A DNA stretch of 64,000 bases from Lachnospiraceae bacterium (GCA_009779895.1 WRBB01000002.1:61707-125706); one strand, 5' to 3'. Shown: positions 45,017 through 53,716, numbered from the stretch's first letter. The notes: generated by a model from the sequence alone, not told the origin. Translations and numbers: made by a program.

Positions 45017-45355
45017 ATGAATGAGATTTTAACCCGAGCTTTATTATATGACTTTTACGGTGAGCTTTTGACAAAACATCAAAAAAATATTTATGCCCAA
45101 TATGTGGTAGAGGATTTATCGATGAGTGAAATTGCTGTTCAGATGGGGATTAGCCGCCAGGGTGTCCATGATTTGATTCGGCGTAGTCAGAAGGTTTTGG
45201 AGGATTACGAGGAAAAATTGCATCTGGTAAAACGCTTTCTTTCGATTCGGGAAAATGTGAGAGAGATGGAGTTTGTGCTGGAGTCTTCCATAGAGGTAGC
45301 AGAGATGATTGTTCAGATTCGGCGGATTTCCCGGCAGATTTTGGATGAACTTTAG
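45017..45355 (+). CDS. ylxM: YlxM/p13-like DNA-binding regulator of SRP operon
   Basis: 112 residues starting MNEILTRALLYDFYG, with a sigma-70 region 4-like helix-turn-helix (LTKHQKNIYAQYVVEDLSMSEIA ... MGISRQGVHDLIRRSQ, about 17-62). YlxM proteins accompany ffh in Gram-positive bacteria and in some species stimulate the SRP GTPase. ATG 45017 preferred over the frame opened at 44972 because AAAGGTGA lies directly upstream and the extension reads terminator sequence. ffh follows 50 bp later. Confidence 0.92.
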   Translation: MNEILTRALLYDFYGELLTKHQKNIYAQYVVEDLSMSEIAVQMGISRQGVHDLIRRSQKVLEDYEEKLHLVKRFLSIRENVREMEFVLESSIEVAEMIVQIRRISRQILDEL

Positions 45356-45405
45356 TATCGCTTTTTGTGTGTTGGATATGCTTGCAATCATAAAGGAGTT
45401 TTGAA

Positions 45406-46755
45406 ATGGCTTTTGATGGTTTATCAGAAAAACTACAGAATGTATTTAAAAATTTACGCAGCAAAGGCCGTTTGACGGAAGATGATGTAAAGGCCGCTTT
45501 GAAAGAAGTGAAGATGGCTCTTTTAGAGGCGGATGTCAATTTTAAAGTGGTGAAAAAATTTGTCAAGGACGTGCAAGAAAGAGCGGTTGGTCAAGATGTG
45601 ATGCATGGGCTCAATCCTGCTCAGATGGTGATTAAGATTGTAAACGAAGAGCTGACAAGCCTGATGGGTGGTGAGACCACAGAGATTGTATTGCAGCCGG
45701 GTAGTGCTGTTACCGTGATTATGATGGCGGGCTTGCAAGGTGCCGGTAAGACGACAACCACAGCCAAGTTGGCGGGTAAGTTTCAGGCAAAGGGCAAAAA
45801 ACCACTGTTGGTGGCCTGTGATGTATATCGTCCGGCAGCCATTACTCAGTTGGAGATAAATGGAAAAAAGCAAGGTGTAGCAGTATTTTCCTTGGGTGAC
45901 AAGGAAAAACCGGCAAGGATTGCCAAGGAGGCCTTGGCTTATGCAAAGAAAAATGGTCACAATTTGGTGATTTTGGATACGGCAGGCCGTTTGCATATTG
46001 ATGCGGATATGATGGATGAATTGCAGGAGATTAAGGCATCTGTGGATGTGCATCAAACGATTTTGGTTGTAGATGCCATGACAGGACAAGATGCGGTCAA
46101 TGTAGCCGCCGGTTTCAATGAAAAAATTGGCGTGGACGGTGTGATTTTGACAAAGTTGGATGGTGATACCAGAGGTGGTGCGGCACTTTCAATCAAAGCG
46201 GTGACTGGGAAACCGATTTTGTATGCCGGTATGGGCGAAAAATTGGATGATCTGGAGCAGTTTTACCCGGATCGTATGGCATCTCGTATTTTGGGCATGG
46301 GTGATGTTTTGACCTTGATTGAAAAGGTCAGCGCAGATATAGATGAAGACAAAGCCCGTCAGATGACGGAAAAGATGAAAAAGGCGCAGTTTGATTTTGA
46401 GGATTACTTGGAAAGTATGAAGCAGATGAAAAACATGGGTGGTTTATCCAGTATCATGAGTATGATGCCGGGTTTAGGCGGAGCGAAGATGCCGGATATG
46501 GATTCGGAGGAGGGCGAAAAAAGGATGGATCGTATGGAGGCGATGATTTTCTCCATGACAATCAAGGAGCGACAAAATCCGGATTTGTTGAATCCCTCCA
46601 GAAAGCATAGAATCGCCAAGGGTGCCGGTGTGGATGTGGCTGAAGTAAACCGCATGATAAAGCAGTTCAATGAATCACGAAAGATGATGAAGAAATTGCC
46701 CCAGATGATGGGTGGCAAGGGTGGCAAAAAAGGGAAGTTAGGATTTCCTTTTTGA
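45406..46755 (+). CDS. ffh: Signal recognition particle protein Ffh
   Basis: SRP54 homologue that targets nascent membrane proteins with SRP RNA and FtsY. 449 residues: N domain, G domain with G1 GLQGAGKTTTTAKL (about 107-120), DTAGRLHID, TKLDGDTRGGAAL, and the Met-rich M domain (MKQMKNMGGLSSIMSMMPG, MEAMIFSMT) ending with a Gly/Lys tail. AAAGGAG precedes ATG 45406. Heads the ribosome/SRP operon. Confidence 0.98.
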   Translation: MAFDGLSEKLQNVFKNLRSKGRLTEDDVKAALKEVKMALLEADVNFKVVKKFVKDVQERAVGQDVMHGLNPAQMVIKIVNEELTSLMGGETTEIVLQPGSAVTVIMMAGLQGAGKTTTTAKLAGKFQAKGKKPLLVACDVYRPAAITQLEINGKKQGVAVFSLGDKEKPARIAKEALAYAKKNGHNLVILDTAGRLHIDADMMDELQEIKASVDVHQTILVVDAMTGQDAVNVAAGFNEKIGVDGVILTKLDGDTRGGAALSIKAVTGKPILYAGMGEKLDDLEQFYPDRMASRILGMGDVLTLIEKVSADIDEDKARQMTEKMKKAQFDFEDYLESMKQMKNMGGLSSIMSMMPGLGGAKMPDMDSEEGEKRMDRMEAMIFSMTIKERQNPDLLNPSRKHRIAKGAGVDVAEVNRMIKQFNESRKMMKKLPQMMGGKGGKKGKLGFPF

Positions 46756-46790
46756 ATAGAGAATAAAATTTAAGAAAAGAGGTGAAAGAA

Positions 46791-47036
46791 ATGGCAGTAA
46801 AAATCAGATTAAAGAGAATGGGACAAAAAAAGGCTCCTTTTTATAGAATTGTAGTGGCTGATGCGAGATCACCAAGAGATGGAAGATTCATCGAAGAAAT
46901 CGGCACTTATGATCCAAATCAAGATCCCAGCGTATTCAAAGTGGATGAAGAAGCGGCCAAAAAGTGGTTAAACAACGGTGCTCAACCGACTGAAACGGTA
47001 GGTAAAATTTTCAAGGCAGCAGGCATTGAAAAATAG
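46791..47036 (+). CDS. rpsP: 30S ribosomal protein S16
   Basis: 81 residues starting [24 protein letters not shown] (motif shown in part), with [19 protein letters not shown] 46791 is chosen over the in-frame GTG at 46782 because AGAGGTGA sits directly before it. Follows ffh by 35 bp and precedes khpA by 31 bp. Confidence 0.98.
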   Translation: MAVKIRLKRMGQKKAPFYRIVVADARSPRDGRFIEEIGTYDPNQDPSVFKVDEEAAKKWLNNGAQPTETVGKIFKAAGIEK

Positions 47037-47067
47037 TACCGATTAGGTTCAAGAAAGGTGCATACCA

Positions 47068-47298
47068 ATGAGAGAATTAGTAGAAATAATTGTAAAAGCA
47101 CTTGTTGACAATCCGGAGGGTGTTGTTGTGACGGAAAAGGAGCAAGAAAAAGGCATCATCATTGAGGTTCGTGTGGCCGACGGTGACATGGGCAAGGTGA
47201 TTGGCAAGCAAGGTCGGATTGCAAAAGCGATTCGTGGTGTGGTCAAAGCAGCGGCTGCCCGGGAAGACAAAAAAGTTATTGTGGACATCGTGCAGTAG
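47068..47298 (+). CDS. khpA: KH-domain RNA-binding protein KhpA (YlqC)
   Basis: 76 residues with one KH domain: VRVADGDMGKVIGKQGRIAK contains the GxxG loop (GKQG, about 48-51). Binds RNA and, in streptococci, partners with KhpB in cell-size control. AAAGGTG precedes ATG 47068. Standard place between rpsP and rimM. Confidence 0.95.
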   Translation: MRELVEIIVKALVDNPEGVVVTEKEQEKGIIIEVRVADGDMGKVIGKQGRIAKAIRGVVKAAAAREDKKVIVDIVQ

Positions 47299-47319
47299 CA
47301 AGCAAATGTGATACAAGTA

Positions 47320-47346
47320 CCCCTGTTGTTGATGACAGGGGTTTTT
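47320..47346 (+). terminator. Intra-operon terminator between khpA and rimM
   Basis: CCCCTGT (47320-47326), 8-nt loop, ACAGGGG (47335-47341), then TTTTT. Probably lowers expression of rimM-trmD-rplS relative to rpsP-khpA. Confidence 0.72.
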
Positions 47347-47370
47347 GCAAGTGGAAAGGCAGGTATTGAT

Positions 47371-47877
47371 ATGGACGAGTTTTTGCAGGTGGGTATTATT
47401 GCTGCAACCCATGGCATACGTGGTGAGGCCAAGATTTTTCCAACCACCAATGATGCCAATCGTTATGATGATTTGAAACAGGTTTTACTAGACACCGGAA
47501 AGAGGCGGTTGCCTTTGGAAATCCAGTCGGTAAAATATTTCAAGAAATTTGTAATTGTGAAATTCAAAGGTATTGATCATATCAATGACATGGAACAATA
47601 TAAAGGAAAATCCCTTTTTGTGAGCCGAGCAGATGCGGTAAAACTGGAGGAAGATGAGTACTTTATTGCAGATTTATTGGGTTTAAAAGTTATCACGGAT
47701 GAAGGGCTGAAAGGCACGTTAAAAGATGTGATTGAAACAGGGGCAAATGATGTGTATGTGGTTGATTTTGCGGATGTTGGTTTGGTTTTGATTCCTGCCA
47801 TCAAGGCATGTATTTTGGATGTAAATATGACGGATGGTGTGATGCAGGTACATTTGTTGGAAGGATTGATTTCATGA
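47371..47877 (+). CDS. rimM: Ribosome maturation factor RimM
   Basis: 16S rRNA processing/30S maturation factor with an N-terminal RimM domain (VGIIAATHGIRGEAKIFP, about 7-24) and a C-terminal PRC barrel (YFIADLLGLKVIT ... DVYVVDFADVGLVLIPAI). 168 residues. Start ATG 47371, since the frame upstream to 47308 runs through the terminator. Stop overlaps the start of trmD (ATGA). Confidence 0.96.
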   Translation: MDEFLQVGIIAATHGIRGEAKIFPTTNDANRYDDLKQVLLDTGKRRLPLEIQSVKYFKKFVIVKFKGIDHINDMEQYKGKSLFVSRADAVKLEEDEYFIADLLGLKVITDEGLKGTLKDVIETGANDVYVVDFADVGLVLIPAIKACILDVNMTDGVMQVHLLEGLIS

Positions 47878-48581
47878 ATTTTCATATTTTAACATTGTTT
47901 CCGGAAATGGTTTTAGCGGGTTTGCACACAAGTATCATCGGCCGGGCGGTTGCCGATGGTTTGTTGACCATTACGGCGGTAAATATCCGTGATTATGCCT
48001 TGAATAAGCATAAAAGTGTAGATGATGCTCCTTACGGCGGTGGAGCCGGTATGTTGATGCAAGCAGAACCGGTTTTTTTGGCTTGCCGGGATGTGCAAAA
48101 AGGAATCCGGGCAAATAAAAGAAAGTCAACCCGGGTGATTTATCTTTCTCCCCAAGGGAAAACCTTTCATCAAGCTATGGCAGAAGAACTGGCTTTGGAG
48201 TCGGATTTGATTTTTTTGTGCGGGCATTATGAGGGCATTGACGAACGGGTGTTGGAGGAAGTGGTTACAGATTACGTGTCCATTGGAGATTATGTCTTAA
48301 CCGGGGGTGAATTGCCCGCCATGGTGATGATAGACAGTATCTCCCGCTTGATACCGGGCGTTTTGCACAATAAAGCCTCAGCAGAGTTTGAAACCTTTCA
48401 AGATAATCTGCTGGAATATCCCCATTATACCAGGCCGGAGGTTTGGCGTGACAAAAAGGTGCCGGAGATATTGTTATCCGGTCATCATGCCAATATTGAG
48501 AAATGGCGGTTGGCGCAGTCTATTGCCAGGACCAAAGAGAATAGGCCGGATTTATATGAAAAATACTTGCAAGGAAATTGA
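47874..48581 (+). CDS. trmD: tRNA (guanine-N1)-methyltransferase TrmD
   Basis: Makes m1G37 in tRNA, preventing +1 frameshifts. 235 residues with a SPOUT trefoil-knot signature: YLSPQGKTF, FLCGHYEGIDERVLEE (about 116-131) and GDYVLTGGELPAMVMID (about 140-156). ATG 47874 overlaps the rimM TGA by 4 bp, so they are translationally coupled; the in-frame start at 47808 is inside rimM. Confidence 0.97.
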   Translation: MNFHILTLFPEMVLAGLHTSIIGRAVADGLLTITAVNIRDYALNKHKSVDDAPYGGGAGMLMQAEPVFLACRDVQKGIRANKRKSTRVIYLSPQGKTFHQAMAEELALESDLIFLCGHYEGIDERVLEEVVTDYVSIGDYVLTGGELPAMVMIDSISRLIPGVLHNKASAEFETFQDNLLEYPHYTRPEVWRDKKVPEILLSGHHANIEKWRLAQSIARTKENRPDLYEKYLQGN

Positions 48582-48673
48582 TATTGTGGTAAAATTAGGC
48601 AGTTGTGAGAAAGAAGACGGTCCTCTGTTATCTGAAGTGGTATTAAGAACGTCGCGGATAAAGGAGGCACACA

Positions 48674-49021
48674 ATGAACGATATTATTAGAGAGATTGAA
48701 GCAAAACAAATCAAAGAAGCACCGCCGGAGTTTAACGTTGGTGATACCGTGCGCGTGTTTGGTAAGATTAAAGAGGGAAATCGTGAGCGTGTTCAGGTTT
48801 TTGAGGGTACTGTTTTGAAAAAACAAAACGGTGGCGTGCGTACGACATTTACGGTGAGAAAAAATTCCAACGGTATTGGCGTAGAGAAAACGTGGCCATT
48901 ACATTCACCAAATGTAGAAAAGGTTGAAGTGGTACGTTATGGTAAAGTGAGAAGAGCAAAATTGACTTATTTAAGAGAGCGTGTTGGTAAGAGAGCAAAG
49001 GTAAAAGAACTAGTAAAATAG
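48674..49021 (+). CDS. rplS: 50S ribosomal protein L19
   Basis: 115 residues; [40 protein letters not shown] and [14 protein letters not shown] are diagnostic. AAAGGAGG precedes ATG 48674. The 92-bp gap after trmD may hold an L19 leader, but I could not recognise its structure with confidence. A strong terminator follows. Confidence 0.98.
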   Translation: MNDIIREIEAKQIKEAPPEFNVGDTVRVFGKIKEGNRERVQVFEGTVLKKQNGGVRTTFTVRKNSNGIGVEKTWPLHSPNVEKVEVVRYGKVRRAKLTYLRERVGKRAKVKELVK

Positions 49022-49032
49022 CCAAGTTGCAG

Positions 49033-49063
49033 GGACAATTACAAATTTGTATTTGTCCTTTTT
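49033..49063 (+). terminator. Rho-independent terminator after rplS
   Basis: GGACAATTACAAA (49033-49045) pairs with TTTGTATTTGTCC (49046-49058), 13 bp with one U-U mismatch (a few bases at the tip form the loop), then TTTTTC. Confidence 0.82.
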
Positions 49064-49083
49064 CTTATAAATAGGGGATAGAT

Positions 49084-49752
49084 ATGGCATTGGGGAAGTT
49101 AAAAGCGAGGAAAAGCGAGACCGTTCAAGAGGTGGTCGAGGGAAAAAGCATTCAAAGACGTGTGAAAAAAGGTAGAAGAGGAAAATATGGATTTCGCAAA
49201 AAAAGGACGGTGAAGAGTGTGTTTTCCGAAGTGCTATCTATTTTTTATTTGCTTGTGCAAATTGCTGTTGTTGCGGTTCTGGGTTTTGTTTTGGTATGGG
49301 CTTTTGGTGTGCGCCTAGACAACTCTGGTGCGGCGATGCAACCCAATATTGAAAATGGTGAAGTGGTTTTGGTCAATCGAATCGCTTACTCGGTGTTTAG
49401 TCCAAGGCGTGCGCATGTGGTGGCTTTTTGGCCAAATGGCAATGAAAATGCCGGTTTATCCATTCGGCGGGTGATTGCTTTGCCGGGAGAGACCATTCAG
49501 ATTATTGAGGGTAAGGTTTATATTGATGAAGAAGAAACGGTGATTGATGGTTTGGATGATGGTTTGATTGTGTTTGCCGGGCTTGCGGACGAGCCGATTG
49601 CCTTGGGTGAAAATGAATTTTTTGTAATCGGAGACAATCACAATAGTAGCAGTGATAGCCGTGTGGCTGATATTGGTTTGGTTCAACGAGAGCATATTTA
49701 TGGAAGAGTGTGGTTTGCCATCGGTGACAATTTTGGTTTGATTCGAGGTTGA
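49084..49752 (+). CDS. Signal peptidase I-like protein lacking the catalytic dyad
   Basis: 222 residues. Basic N-terminus (about 1-43), one membrane helix (about 50-73), then an S26 signal-peptidase fold. Family boxes are present but both catalytic residues are replaced: box B reads GAAMQPNIENGE (Ala84 where Ser is expected in xSMxPTL) and box D reads SIRRVIALPGETI (Arg128 where Lys is expected in KRVxGxPGD). Box E GDNHNSSSDSR is kept. The fold is therefore intact and probably membrane-bound, but peptide-bond hydrolysis by the usual Ser-Lys mechanism seems impossible. An intact paralogue is encoded at 58301. Position after rplS is where lepB commonly sits in this lineage. Role unknown: pseudo-enzyme, scaffold or regulator. 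Confidence 0.82.
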   Translation: MALGKLKARKSETVQEVVEGKSIQRRVKKGRRGKYGFRKKRTVKSVFSEVLSIFYLLVQIAVVAVLGFVLVWAFGVRLDNSGAAMQPNIENGEVVLVNRIAYSVFSPRRAHVVAFWPNGNENAGLSIRRVIALPGETIQIIEGKVYIDEEETVIDGLDDGLIVFAGLADEPIALGENEFFVIGDNHNSSSDSRVADIGLVQREHIYGRVWFAIGDNFGLIRG

Positions 49753-49795
49753 TTTTTGTAAACAAAACAATTGCAGAACTTAAAATATCACATAG

Positions 49796-49815
49796 TTTTG
49801 AGAAAAGCGTCAAAA
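49796..49815 (+). promoter_or_regulatory. Inverted repeat upstream of the sugar cassette, candidate operator
   Basis: TTTTGA (49796-49801), 8-bp centre GAAAAGCG, TCAAAA (49810-49815). It lies just upstream of an extended -10 TGGTATTAT (49836-49844). Could be a LacI-family or catabolite operator, though it does not fit the CcpA cre consensus well. Confidence 0.35.
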
Positions 49816-49835
49816 AAATTACTTTTCAAAGTGCT

Positions 49836-49844
49836 GGTATTATG
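49836..49844 (+). promoter_or_regulatory. Extended -10 of the sugar cassette
   Basis: TGGTATTAT (TG-N-TATTAT) 44 bp before the kinase start codon. The sequence at the -35 position is weak, suggesting activator dependence or low strength. Confidence 0.45.
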
Positions 49845-49887
49845 ATAAAATGCATATTAAAAGTTGGGAAAAAGCAGGATTTAAATT

Positions 49888-50874
49888 TTGATTGATTTTG
49901 ATAGTAAAATTCCTTTTGAAAATAGAGAAAATGACATATTGACTGTTGGTGAGTTAGTGATAGACATGGTTTATGAGGAGCAGGTGACTTTATCTCAACC
50001 TTGCACTTATAAGCAGTTTTTCGGTGGAAGTGCAGCAAATGTAGCGATTAACTCCAAGCAACTAGGCATTCGTGCAATGGTAGCGGCGGCGGTTGGAAAA
50101 GATAACTTAGGAGATTACTTGCTGAACTACCTTGCCAAAGCTTGTCTTGATACAAGTTTTATACAGCGTGTGGATGAATCTACCAGTATGGTTATTTTAA
50201 ATAAAAGCCAAGGTACACCCACTCCTATTTTCTACCGGATGGCGGATTATCAGTTAAACTACACTCAAACTTTAGCGCAAACTGTCGCTAGGTCAAACGT
50301 TTTACATGTTTCATGTTGGCCTATTTCCATGGAGCCGGCAAGGAATACCGTGGAAAAGATGATAACTTTAGCGAAGGAAAATCATGTTTTGATTAGCTTT
50401 GATCCGAATTTCCATTCTCTCATTTGGAATCCAAAAGAATCCAAAGCCGAGAGCCTAGCGTATATAAAAACGATGATTCAAAAAGTTGATATTATAAAAC
50501 CATCGGAAGACGATGCAGAGCGTATCTTTGGAAAAGGCAAGCCGGAAAGGCAAATTGAAAAATTTCTTCAATTAGGTGCAAGATTAGTCATAATGACTCT
50601 TGGCAAAGATGGAGTGATAGCTTCAAATGGTAGTGAGCTATTGCGTTTTCCAACTTTGGCCACGGAAGTGGTAAACACCACCGGTGCAGGTGATGCGTTT
50701 TGGTCGGGTTTTTATGCAGGCATTATTAAGGGATATACGATTCAGGATTCTATTACATTTGGTGGTATGGCAAGTGCCTACAAGCTGAAAAGTATCAGCA
50801 CGGTAGCAGATTTGCCAAAATTGGAGAGACTCATGGAATTATATCATATAAAGCATGGCGAGGTTATCGCATGA
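49888..50874 (+). CDS. PfkB-family sugar kinase (fructokinase-like)
   Basis: 328 residues of the ribokinase/PfkB fold. Signature 1: FFGGSAANVAINSKQLG (about 47-63); signature 2 with the catalytic Asp: NTTGAGDAFWSGFYAG (about 265-280). Start TTG 49888 preceded by AGGA; the next in-frame ATGs are well inside the fold. It overlaps sucrose phosphorylase by 4 bp (ATGA). Given that neighbour, the likely substrate is fructose released from sucrose; other sugars are possible. Confidence 0.85.
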   Translation: MIDFDSKIPFENRENDILTVGELVIDMVYEEQVTLSQPCTYKQFFGGSAANVAINSKQLGIRAMVAAAVGKDNLGDYLLNYLAKACLDTSFIQRVDESTSMVILNKSQGTPTPIFYRMADYQLNYTQTLAQTVARSNVLHVSCWPISMEPARNTVEKMITLAKENHVLISFDPNFHSLIWNPKESKAESLAYIKTMIQKVDIIKPSEDDAERIFGKGKPERQIEKFLQLGARLVIMTLGKDGVIASNGSELLRFPTLATEVVNTTGAGDAFWSGFYAGIIKGYTIQDSITFGGMASAYKLKSISTVADLPKLERLMELYHIKHGEVIA

Positions 50875-52334
50875 AAAAAGGTGTTCAACTTATAACATAC
50901 CCCGATTCATTAGGTGGAAACATAAAAGAGTTAAAAGACGTTTTACACAAGCATTTTTCAGGACTTTTTAATGGCATTCATATATTGCCCTTTTACCCCT
51001 CTTCCGGTGATAGGGGATTTGCTCCTCTTACTTATTTTGAAGTGGATTCTGAGTTTGGTACTTGGGAGGATATTGCCGGTCTTGGCGGCGAATATGATAT
51101 CTTAGCAGATTTAATGGTGAACCACATTTCCAGAAAATCCAGATATTTTCAGGACTTCTTGAAAAAGGGAAGAGAATCTGAATTTTCGTCTTATTTCCTT
51201 ACCTTAGATAAAGTTTGGGAAGATGGAAATCCTGTTACCGCAGACATAAATAAAATGTTTTTACGAAGAGAAAAGCCCTATTCAGCATATACAGTAGGGG
51301 CTGATAGTAAGGAAGAACTGGTATGGACGACCTTTGGCAAGGAAGATCCCTCCGAGCAGATAGACTTTGATATTAATTCCATTGCTGTAAGGCAGATGTT
51401 CGTAGAAATACTGAAGCATTTTAGCCAACAGAAAATAAACATAGTTCGCTTAGATGCAGTGGGTTATGTCATTAAAAAATTGGGAACTACTTGCTTTTTT
51501 GTAGAGCCGGAGATATATGGGTTCTTGGATTGGATTCAGTCTGTAGCAAAACCTTTGGGAATAGAGTTATTGCCGGAAGTTCACTCTCATTATGGGATTC
51601 AGTATGCTTTAGCGGAAAGAGGGTTTTGGATTTATGACTTCATACTTCCGTATCGTATTTTGGAAGCGTTATTGACAAAAAAGAGTGCCAATTTAGCAGA
51701 CTATCTCAAAAACCGTCCCCATAAGCAATTTACTATGCTAGACTGTCATGACGGGATTCCCGTTAAACCAGATTTAGATGGGCTGGTTGATAGTAAAGAC
51801 GCAAAAGAGCTTGTGGAAATATGTCTTAGTCGGGGTGCCAATTTAAGCAAGGTAGTATCGGAAGAACATAAAAGTGAGTCTGGTTTTGATGTACATCAAA
51901 TTAGAGGCAGTTATTATTCTTTACTTGACTGTAATGACGATGCCTATATTGTGTCACGGGCACTACAATTCTTCACCCCGGGTATACCGCAGGTGTATTA
52001 TGTGGGACTTCTTGCAGGGGAAAATGATTATGAGAAGGTGGAAAAAACAGGCGAAGGCCGTGAAATAAATAGACATAACTTTTCCTCGGATGAATTAGAG
52101 GAATCGCTCCAAAAACCTGTTGTCAAAAGACTGCTTGCACTGATTAGATTCAGAAACCAATATGATGTATTTGATGGAGACTTTCGCGTTCGTGAAACTG
52201 ACGATACGATGAACCTTTTTTGGGAAAAAGGAGATTTGAAAGCGTCACTCCATGTTGATTTTAGGGAAAATAAAGCGGTCATTCAGTACTTAGATCCCAT
52301 TAAAAATGGTATCATCATCCAAATGGATGTATGA
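50871..52334 (+). CDS. Sucrose phosphorylase family (GH13_18)
   Basis: Cytosolic phosphorolysis of sucrose to glucose-1-phosphate and fructose. 487 residues. Start QLITYPDSLGGNIKEL, ILPFYPSSGDRGFAPLTY (about 40-57), DLMVNHIS, nucleophile Asp in NIVRLDAVGYV (about 184-194), acid/base Glu in LLPEVHSHYG (about 230), transition-state Asp in MLDCHDGIP, and GEGREINRHNF typical of GH13_18. Closest relatives act on sucrose, sucrose 6'-phosphate or glucosylglycerate; presence of an uptake ABC system rather than a PTS favours free sucrose. ATG overlaps the kinase stop. Confidence 0.88.
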   Translation: MKKGVQLITYPDSLGGNIKELKDVLHKHFSGLFNGIHILPFYPSSGDRGFAPLTYFEVDSEFGTWEDIAGLGGEYDILADLMVNHISRKSRYFQDFLKKGRESEFSSYFLTLDKVWEDGNPVTADINKMFLRREKPYSAYTVGADSKEELVWTTFGKEDPSEQIDFDINSIAVRQMFVEILKHFSQQKINIVRLDAVGYVIKKLGTTCFFVEPEIYGFLDWIQSVAKPLGIELLPEVHSHYGIQYALAERGFWIYDFILPYRILEALLTKKSANLADYLKNRPHKQFTMLDCHDGIPVKPDLDGLVDSKDAKELVEICLSRGANLSKVVSEEHKSESGFDVHQIRGSYYSLLDCNDDAYIVSRALQFFTPGIPQVYYVGLLAGENDYEKVEKTGEGREINRHNFSSDELEESLQKPVVKRLLALIRFRNQYDVFDGDFRVRETDDTMNLFWEKGDLKASLHVDFRENKAVIQYLDPIKNGIIIQMDV

Positions 52335-52360
52335 AATACAAGAAAAGAGAGGAAAAATTT

Positions 52361-53716
52361 ATGAAAATGAAAAAAATGGTAGCATTATTGATGGTAGTGG
52401 CTATGGTGTTGGCACTGATTGTTGCTTGTACACCGAACAATGATGCACCGGTGGAAACACCGGCAGAGGAAACACCGGCGGAAGAAGATCCGCAACCGGA
52501 ACCTGAGGACGAACCTGCGGTCGAAGCTCCGGTGGCCAATGGGGAAATTACCCTTGTGAACAATAAGATTGAAATTCACAGTGCTTTGACAGCGTTTGCC
52601 CAAGTTTTTTATGAAGAAACAGGCATATTTGTTGACGTGCAAAGCTTCGGTGGCGAAACACCTTATGCACCGGCCCTTTCCGCAATGTTTGCCAGCGGTT
52701 TAGAGCCTGAAATTTTTGTATTTGAAGGAATTGCCGGTTATGAGGACGCAAGAGGAGCAGGCAGAGTATATGATTTGAGCGGACAACCTTGGCTGAATGA
52801 CACGGATCTTGCTTATATCAGTCCAACAGACGGTACACCGGTTGGATTCCCTGTAAATATTGAAGGTTGGGGTTTAGGATATAACGTAAGAATATTGGAA
52901 GAAGCAGGTATTGATCCTACAACTTTGACGAATGTAAATGCAATTCGAGAAGCCCTTGAAACCATAGAGGCACAAAAAGATGAATTGGGCCTTGACGCAG
53001 TTGTTTCTATGACCGCAGGTGCTGGCATGGAGTGGGTGACAGGATTACACGGTGTGAACGCTTATTTGTCCCTAGGTCTTGCGTATGATGATACTTCTGT
53101 CATTGACGCGTTGTTGGCAGGGGAAGTGGATGAAGAACGCTTGCTTGCGTTTGCTGAGTACTATAACATGATTTTCCAATTTTCTGATCAAGATGTATTA
53201 TTGACCGGTGGTTATGATGATCAGCTTGCATTATTTGCACTGGAAAATGCAGCTTTTATTCATCAAGGAAATTGGGTGGATCCTACATTTGCTGAATTAG
53301 GTGTTAACTTCGAGATGGGTTACATCCCGCATGCTTTCTTAGAAGAAGATACAGAAGGAATCTTTGTTGGTGCTCCTTCTTGGTATATGGTAAATGCGCG
53401 TGCAGAGAATATCGATGCGGCTCTTGCGTTCCTTGATTTTATGGCAAGTTCACCGGAAGGTCACCAATACATGGCAATTGATTCCGGGCAAGTTCCGGCA
53501 TTCCGTTCTGTAGAGCTTACACCTGAAGGACCACTTTCCATAGCGGTTATGGATTGGTCAGCACGAGGTATGATTTATGCTTGGCATCAAAATGAAATGC
53601 CTTCTGGTTTCGGAATGGGAACATTAGGACCGATTTTTGAAGAGATGGCCAGAGGAAACATCACGCCGGAAGAGTTTACCCGGATGGTTGCGGAAGCAGT
53701 TGCAACGATTCCTTAA
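52361..53716 (+). CDS. ABC transporter sugar-binding lipoprotein
   Basis: Family 1 extracellular solute-binding protein, 451 residues. Lipoprotein signal: KMKKMVALLMVVAMVLAL followed by lipobox IVAC, then an acidic Pro/Glu linker (ETPAEETPAEEDPQPEPEDE) and a periplasmic-type binding fold (LTAFAQVFYEETGIFVDVQ; MVNARAENIDAALAFLDFMA). Start at ATG 52361 with AGAGGAA upstream; the frame from 52331 overlaps the phosphorylase end. Delivers an oligosaccharide to the two permeases encoded next; substrate inferred from the neighbours. Confidence 0.92.
   Translation: MKMKKMVALLMVVAMVLALIVACTPNNDAPVETPAEETPAEEDPQPEPEDEPAVEAPVANGEITLVNNKIEIHSALTAFAQVFYEETGIFVDVQSFGGETPYAPALSAMFASGLEPEIFVFEGIAGYEDARGAGRVYDLSGQPWLNDTDLAYISPTDGTPVGFPVNIEGWGLGYNVRILEEAGIDPTTLTNVNAIREALETIEAQKDELGLDAVVSMTAGAGMEWVTGLHGVNAYLSLGLAYDDTSVIDALLAGEVDEERLLAFAEYYNMIFQFSDQDVLLTGGYDDQLALFALENAAFIHQGNWVDPTFAELGVNFEMGYIPHAFLEEDTEGIFVGAPSWYMVNARAENIDAALAFLDFMASSPEGHQYMAIDSGQVPAFRSVELTPEGPLSIAVMDWSARGMIYAWHQNEMPSGFGMGTLGPIFEEMARGNITPEEFTRMVAEAVATIP

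Noticed and set aside
48582..48673. L19 leader regulatory RNA upstream of rplS
   Set aside because: The position fits the known B. subtilis L19 leader, but I could not find the expected stem with confidence; left for a covariance search.
49796..49815. CcpA cre site upstream of the sugar cassette
   Set aside because: The palindrome lacks the central CG flanked by the required A/T pattern of the cre consensus; kept only as an unspecified operator candidate.
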